NCBI GenBank assembly: GCA_016866645.1
Contig: VGLX01000020.1
Location: 1 to 10,228 of the forward strand
Origin: Candidatus Woesearchaeota archaeon
GTDB taxonomy: Archaea; Nanobdellota; Nanobdellia; SCGC-AAA011-G17; VGLX01
Reading direction: 5' to 3'
Length of the DNA stretch: 10,228 bases
Position numbers and translations under genes: made by a program. The notes under the pieces were generated by a model that was given only the letters and a program-made list of their open reading frames with translations, made no database searches and was not told the origin of the DNA. Positions 7,078 to 10,228 of this stretch are shown here, piece after piece. Every line of letters starts with the position of its first letter. The first letter of the stretch is position 1.

Positions 7078-8302
7078 GGAGAAAGCGGCTAAGACTCTGG
7101 CAAAAGAGTTAGGCGACAGGCTCGGCAGAAAGCTGGTTGGTGAAGAGTCTTACAAGCGCAGCCTTGTAGAATCTGCTTCTACTAAGCACCAGGTAGGCAA
7201 CCCTTTTTTGGTAACTTATGATGACGGCATTTTTTATGTTAGAAAGAACGATTTGAGGCGCAGCTCGAGCAACCTTGTAGACCTTTTAGACTCGTGCGGG
7301 GATGAGTTCAAGCAAGCGAACTATTACTTCTCAAAAGCTATGCCGATTACTAGCCACGGATACCCTCAAAAATGCGTTGCTCTTTTTTCAGTCACGCCTT
7401 ACGCGCTGATAGGCGAAACCGAGAAATCGGCTTTGAGGAGATTCTTCTACAAAGACGCCCCTTTAGAAGTAGTTGATTCGATGAACCTCTTGGGTATAGA
7501 GAACTTCTTACGATTGTACCAGGCTTACAAGGAAGGGAATCTTTACTGCTCAGATGTCTCAGCTAACAAGCTGTTAGAGGATATCGATTATTTGAAAAAA
7601 TTCATGAGCTTAGCATCTGCTTTCACGTACGATAAGGATGGTGAAGTCGCAGTGCAGACGTTTGACAAGCTCGGAGGCATAGAAACTATTAACTACGCTC
7701 TCACTAGACTGGGCGTCGATGCTAAGCTAAAACTCCATGAAGTGCATAACAGTTACGTGCATAACCGTTGTGTGGCTAATGTTCTGAAAGAATCAACAAA
7801 GATGATAGACAAGATTAAGAACCAGTATTACGGTAACGTCTCAAACGAGTTTATTCATTTCGTATTCTTTTCACTACCTCGTGAAGACCGAAACCTAGAG
7901 GCTGATAAGAAGATTTTGAAAACTTCCTTGAACCTGGATTTCATAGCGTCAGTCTTAGCCAAGGAGTATTCTAATAATGGATTTTTCCGCGAATATTTCA
8001 GAGAGCTGAACAAAGAAATGCAAGATGAAGTCTACAAGGTTTTGAAGCGCGTTGAGAAAAGGAACGCCGTTTTTGATTCATTCTTGTGGTCTAGCGGCTT
8101 TAAAGATTCTAAACTGGATCATCTGGAGCTGTACAAGGCCGATCCTAAAGAGTTTATCGAGTACTTCCCTAGCAGAATACTGGAAGAGAAAAAAGTGATA
8201 CTGAAAGACATCATGGAATGTGACTCTGTCAATGAAGAAGTGATAAACTGGCTTAATACCAACTATTTGGAGCTAGTGAGGGAGGTGGGCTTCAATGGAT
8301 AA
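7070..8302 (+). CDS. Paralogue H: full-length three-module array protein
   Basis: A 410-residue soluble protein of unknown function. The N module (1-155) has MDKEKAAKTLAKELGDRLGR, QANYYF (82-87), SVTPYALIGETE (107-118) and FFYKDAPLEV (125-134). The middle module (about 165-250) has FTYDKDGEVAVQTFDKLGG, ETINYALTRLGV and SYVHNR (228-233), matching the helix-turn-helix-plus-wing layout of paralogue F. The C module (260-410) has FFSLPREDRN, KEYSNNGFFREYF, SFLWSSGFK, NEEVINWLN and REVGFNG. It shares ELGD(R/K)xGR, TPYALIG, FGGIE/LGGIE and FVFFSLP with paralogue C, making C its nearest relative in the window. The start overlaps G by 8 nt with GAGGTG 7 nt upstream, in a junction identical over 34 bp to that between E and F. 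Confidence 0.93.
   Translation: MDKEKAAKTLAKELGDRLGRKLVGEESYKRSLVESASTKHQVGNPFLVTYDDGIFYVRKNDLRRSSSNLVDLLDSCGDEFKQANYYFSKAMPITSHGYPQKCVALFSVTPYALIGETEKSALRRFFYKDAPLEVVDSMNLLGIENFLRLYQAYKEGNLYCSDVSANKLLEDIDYLKKFMSLASAFTYDKDGEVAVQTFDKLGGIETINYALTRLGVDAKLKLHEVHNSYVHNRCVANVLKESTKMIDKIKNQYYGNVSNEFIHFVFFSLPREDRNLEADKKILKTSLNLDFIASVLAKEYSNNGFFREYFRELNKEMQDEVYKVLKRVEKRNAVFDSFLWSSGFKDSKLDHLELYKADPKEFIEYFPSRILEEKKVILKDIMECDSVNEEVINWLNTNYLELVREVGFNG
8280..8302 (+). promoter_or_regulatory. Coupled junction H/I: Shine-Dalgarno inside REVGFNG codons
   Basis: GGGAGGTG (8280-8287), 7 nt, then the ATG at 8295, with an 8-nt overlap ATGGATAA. This is the last such junction in the array. Confidence 0.85.
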
Positions 8303-9482
8303 GAGAAAAGCCACTATTACGTTAACTGAGAAACTTAATGGATTAGGGTGTATAAGTTTAGTAACCGATCCTGCTGTGAAATCGTACCTGTTAAACAATG
8401 CTAAATCTGTAGTCTTAGACTTGAAGAAAACAGGGAGAGTGATCACACATTGTTTAGATGCTTACTATTTTGACTTACACAAATTTACATCGGATACTAT
8501 AGATACTATAAACAGGGATTCTCTTCCTTACGGCATAAGGGACTACACAAATGCGAACTATTTTTTTATCGAAAAAAACCCTGACTCTTCAGGCTCGCGC
8601 ATTTTTGCCACCCCTGCAGCAATCATCGGAGAAGCAGAAGAAAGGGTTTTGAGGGAGAATTTTTACAAAAACGTACCAGAAACGATACTTCAAGCCTTGG
8701 AAGAGTTGCAAATCCTTAATTTTATTGACGCTTACAGCATTTACTCCTCATTAAAACCGGATGAAGCTCAAGCTTTAAAACTCGGAATATACCGTCCGTT
8801 CAAGAAAAAGGACAAAATCGAGATAGGGGATGTAATCCAAGGGTCCAAAAGCGGAAGATACTACTTAGTGGACAAGATAAGAAGCGGCGGTGGCATAGAA
8901 GGATACAGGTTTCAAGACGCAACCCTTAAGACGCCTGCTACTGGAAAAGAAGATGATAGCTTATACGGCGAATGCGGCAGCGATTGCATCATACCTGTCA
9001 AGAAACGCTTATCCGACACAGCCTTTTTCAGCTTCGTTTTCGATCTGCCTTACGAGGACCAAAACTTAGAAGCTAATAAATCCTTGTTTAAAGAGCTTAG
9101 CGATTCAGACTCTTGCAAGATCCTGCAAAAAGAGTATTCCCAAGGCAAGCATTTCAAGGAATACTTCTCAGGTCTGAGCGAAGAGCGGCAGAAAAGAATC
9201 GTTGAGACTATAAAACCTTTACCAAGTCAGAATAGCTTCTTGAACTCCTGGCTTTTCAACCAAGGATTCGACGTGAAGATGGACTATTTGGAGCTTTACA
9301 AGGTGAACACTGGAGGTTTCATAAACTATTTTAAAAGGAGCGATAAGGCACTTCAAGAGCTGATAATCTCTGACTTGTTCAACTATGAGCACGTGAACCA
9401 AGAGGTGATAGGCTTTTTAGAAAGAGAATGTTCTCAGCTTTTGCGTGAAGTGTCTTTTAAGAAAGAGACTAGTAAGGGCTAA
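8295..9482 (+). CDS. Paralogue I: last array member, beta-rich segment in place of the middle module
   Basis: A 395-residue soluble protein of unknown function that closes the array. The N module (1-155) is recognisable but divergent: MDKRKATITL, NANYFF (86-91), FATPAAIIGEAE (104-115) and NFYKNVPETI (122-131). In place of the winged-helix-like module, residues about 164-238 form a lysine- and glycine-rich, probably beta-stranded segment (KDKIEIGDVIQG, SGRYYLVDKI, EGYRF, GECGSDCIIPV). It recalls a small SH3-like barrel in pattern only. The C module (243-389) has FDLPYEDQN, KEYSQGKHFKEYF, SWLFNQGF (for SFLWSKGF), FINYF and LLREVSF. The tail KKETSKG replaces the usual FNG end. The REV codons here are CGT GAA GTG and do not form a Shine-Dalgarno sequence, fitting the absence of a next gene. 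The stop overlaps the convergent gene's stop by 4 nt. Confidence 0.92.
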   Translation: MDKRKATITLTEKLNGLGCISLVTDPAVKSYLLNNAKSVVLDLKKTGRVITHCLDAYYFDLHKFTSDTIDTINRDSLPYGIRDYTNANYFFIEKNPDSSGSRIFATPAAIIGEAEERVLRENFYKNVPETILQALEELQILNFIDAYSIYSSLKPDEAQALKLGIYRPFKKKDKIEIGDVIQGSKSGRYYLVDKIRSGGGIEGYRFQDATLKTPATGKEDDSLYGECGSDCIIPVKKRLSDTAFFSFVFDLPYEDQNLEANKSLFKELSDSDSCKILQKEYSQGKHFKEYFSGLSEERQKRIVETIKPLPSQNSFLNSWLFNQGFDVKMDYLELYKVNTGGFINYFKRSDKALQELIISDLFNYEHVNQEVIGFLERECSQLLREVSFKKETSKG

Positions 9483-10228
9483 GCTTTTTTCTTCCTTAAG
9501 TTGTAGTTTATATACTTGTCTAGCGTTTTTACTGCTTGTTCTGGCGTGACGTAGCATGGTATGCTCTTCTCTTCCATGATGTCCATCAGCTTCCTGTTAG
9601 CGTTGCTGTCCGGCATCGTCACTATTATCGGCTTGTTGTTCTCGTTGAAAAGCCGGATTATGTTCTCGACTAAAGGCATGTCCCTCATAGGCTGGGTCTC
9701 TACTCCTGGCGAGACGATCACTGCGTTGACATTCTGGTCCTCTATGATTATATGCAAGCATTTTATGAAGTCTTCATCGTTTATCCCTCCGCCTAAGTCG
9801 GATGGGTTGTCTCCTACGTTGCTCCTCAGATAGTCCGGATAGTATTTTGTCAACCGCTCTTTGGTCAGGGGGGTATAGCTGGCTAGTTCCAGCTTCGTTT
9901 TTGACACCATGTCTGCGCTTAAAACGCCCAATCCTCCAGCATTCGACACGATGGCTATCTTGTTGCCTTCTACTTTCTTGTTGTGTGAGTAGCTGAACAT
10001 CTTGACGATGTCAAAGAATTCTTGCGAAGTCTCTGCTTCTATTATTCCTGCCTGCTTGAACGCTGCTCTTGCTACTTCATAATTCCCAGCTATGGAGCCT
10101 GTGTGGGATGTGCTGGCTTTCGATCCTTCTTTTGATTTCCCACCTTTGATTATTACTACCGGCTTTGCCAGTTGCTTGGCTGCTTTGTAGAACCTTTTGC
10201 CTTCTTTGAAACCTTCCACGTATACCCC
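9479..10228 (-). CDS. ADP(NDP)-forming acyl-CoA/acetyl-CoA synthetase alpha subunit, C-terminal part
   Basis: In archaea this enzyme converts acetyl-CoA (or another acyl-CoA), ADP and phosphate to the acid, CoA and ATP, conserving energy at the end of fermentation; it acts in the cytoplasm. The 249 visible residues cover the succinyl-CoA-ligase-like domains of the alpha chain. These contain YVEGFKEGKRF, KGGKSKEGSKAS, TSHTGS with the histidine (codon 10105-10103) expected to be phosphorylated, IVSNAGGLGVL, GDNPSDLGGG and VNAVIVSPGVE. The frame is open to the window edge (G-V-Y-V-E-G), so the GTG at 10219 is an internal valine and the N-terminal CoA-binding domain lies outside. The protein ends KKKA with no ATP-grasp beta part after it, so it is a separate alpha chain (acdA type) or a fusion with beta placed first. 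The substrate cannot be told. A protein acetyltransferase of the same superfamily is less likely. Confidence 0.9.
   Translation of the reverse strand, partial: GVYVEGFKEGKRFYKAAKQLAKPVVIIKGGKSKEGSKASTSHTGSIAGNYEVARAAFKQAGIIEAETSQEFFDIVKMFSYSHNKKVEGNKIAIVSNAGGLGVLSADMVSKTKLELASYTPLTKERLTKYYPDYLRSNVGDNPSDLGGGINDEDFIKCLHIIIEDQNVNAVIVSPGVETQPMRDMPLVENIIRLFNENNKPIIVTMPDSNANRKLMDIMEEKSIPCYVTPEQAVKTLDKYINYNLRKKKA
9485..9494 (+). terminator. Possible U-rich transcription terminator of the array operon
   Basis: Two bases after the last array stop codon the + strand reads TTTTTTCTTCC. Archaeal RNA polymerase can terminate at such U-rich tracts without a hairpin. The same bases encode the lysine-rich C-terminus of the convergent gene, so the tract may exist only for that reason. 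No hairpin was seen. Confidence 0.3.

Larger units (their letters stand above)
1..9482 (+). other. Tandem array of at least nine related genes (A-I), one probable operon
   Basis: Eight of the nine genes (all but B) carry the whole or the end of one C-terminal module. Six (C, E, F, G, H and I) also carry the same N module, and B shares the middle module. Gene spacing is -8 nt at seven junctions and +1 nt at B/C, so no internal promoter or terminator is expected. The array continues upstream, since gene A is cut by the window edge. It ends at a convergent metabolic gene unrelated to it. Confidence 0.9.

Noticed and set aside
8967..8987. GECGSDC in gene I as a zinc-binding site
   Set aside because: Only two cysteines are close together, with no second Cys/His pair nearby in the segment.
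1..9482. CRISPR array or phage-type cassette as explanation of the repeats
   Set aside because: The repeats are long diverged coding units of about 1-1.25 kb with intact frames. There are no short regularly spaced repeats, and no integrase, transposase or terminal inverted repeats were seen.
9561..9996. + strand open frames opposite the acyl-CoA synthetase gene
   Set aside because: The - strand frame has clear family motifs (SHTGS, NAGG, NPSD). The + strand frames are hydrophobic shadow translations without a ribosome binding site.

Overview
The window is almost entirely one co-directional block of protein-coding genes on the + strand (1-9482). It meets a single gene on the - strand (9479-10228, 5' end off the window). 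The - strand gene is the C-terminal part of an ADP(NDP)-forming acyl-CoA/acetyl-CoA synthetase alpha chain. That enzyme type is common in archaea. Together with AT-rich sequence, frequent ATA and AGA/AGG codons, strong GGAGGTG ribosome binding sites and very tight gene packing, it suggests an archaeon, possibly a small-genome (DPANN-like) lineage. The lineage is an inference. No rRNA, tRNA, CRISPR array, transposase or integrase was seen.

The + strand block is a tandem family of paralogues I do not recognise. Nine reading frames are present: A (1-447, 5' truncated), B (440-1702), C (1704-2945), D (2938-3591), E (3584-4831), F (4824-6089), G (6082-7077), H (7070-8302) and I (8295-9482). A full member such as C, E, F or H has three parts. 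The first is an N-terminal module of about 155-170 residues with an ANYFF motif and a TPYALIG...LFYKDVP block. The second is a variable middle module of about 80-95 residues, which in F and H looks like a winged helix-turn-helix. The third is a well conserved, probably all-helical C-terminal module of about 150 residues with motifs FSLPYEDQN, KEYSxGKxFQEYF, SFLWSKGFK, FIEYF, NEEVxxWLN and REVGFNG.

The other members are rearranged versions. G lacks the middle module. I carries an unrelated beta-rich segment in its place. D has an unrelated N-terminus and only the last third of the C module. B keeps the middle module but has a unique C-terminal region. This looks like repeated duplication with module deletion and swapping.

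Seven of the eight junctions within the block overlap by exactly 8 nt; B/C has a 1-nt gap. At six of those seven (after C, D, E, F, G and H) the codons for the C-terminal REVGFNG motif also form the next gene's Shine-Dalgarno sequence and start codon. The last gene, I, has no gene after it and has lost both the motif's end and the Shine-Dalgarno sequence. The block is therefore very likely one translationally coupled operon whose promoter lies upstream of the window. None of the products has a recognisable signal peptide or membrane segment, so they are probably cytoplasmic. Their function is unknown. Between 9479 and 9482 the array and the synthetase gene overlap tail to tail, so the window has no intergenic stretch longer than 1 nt.
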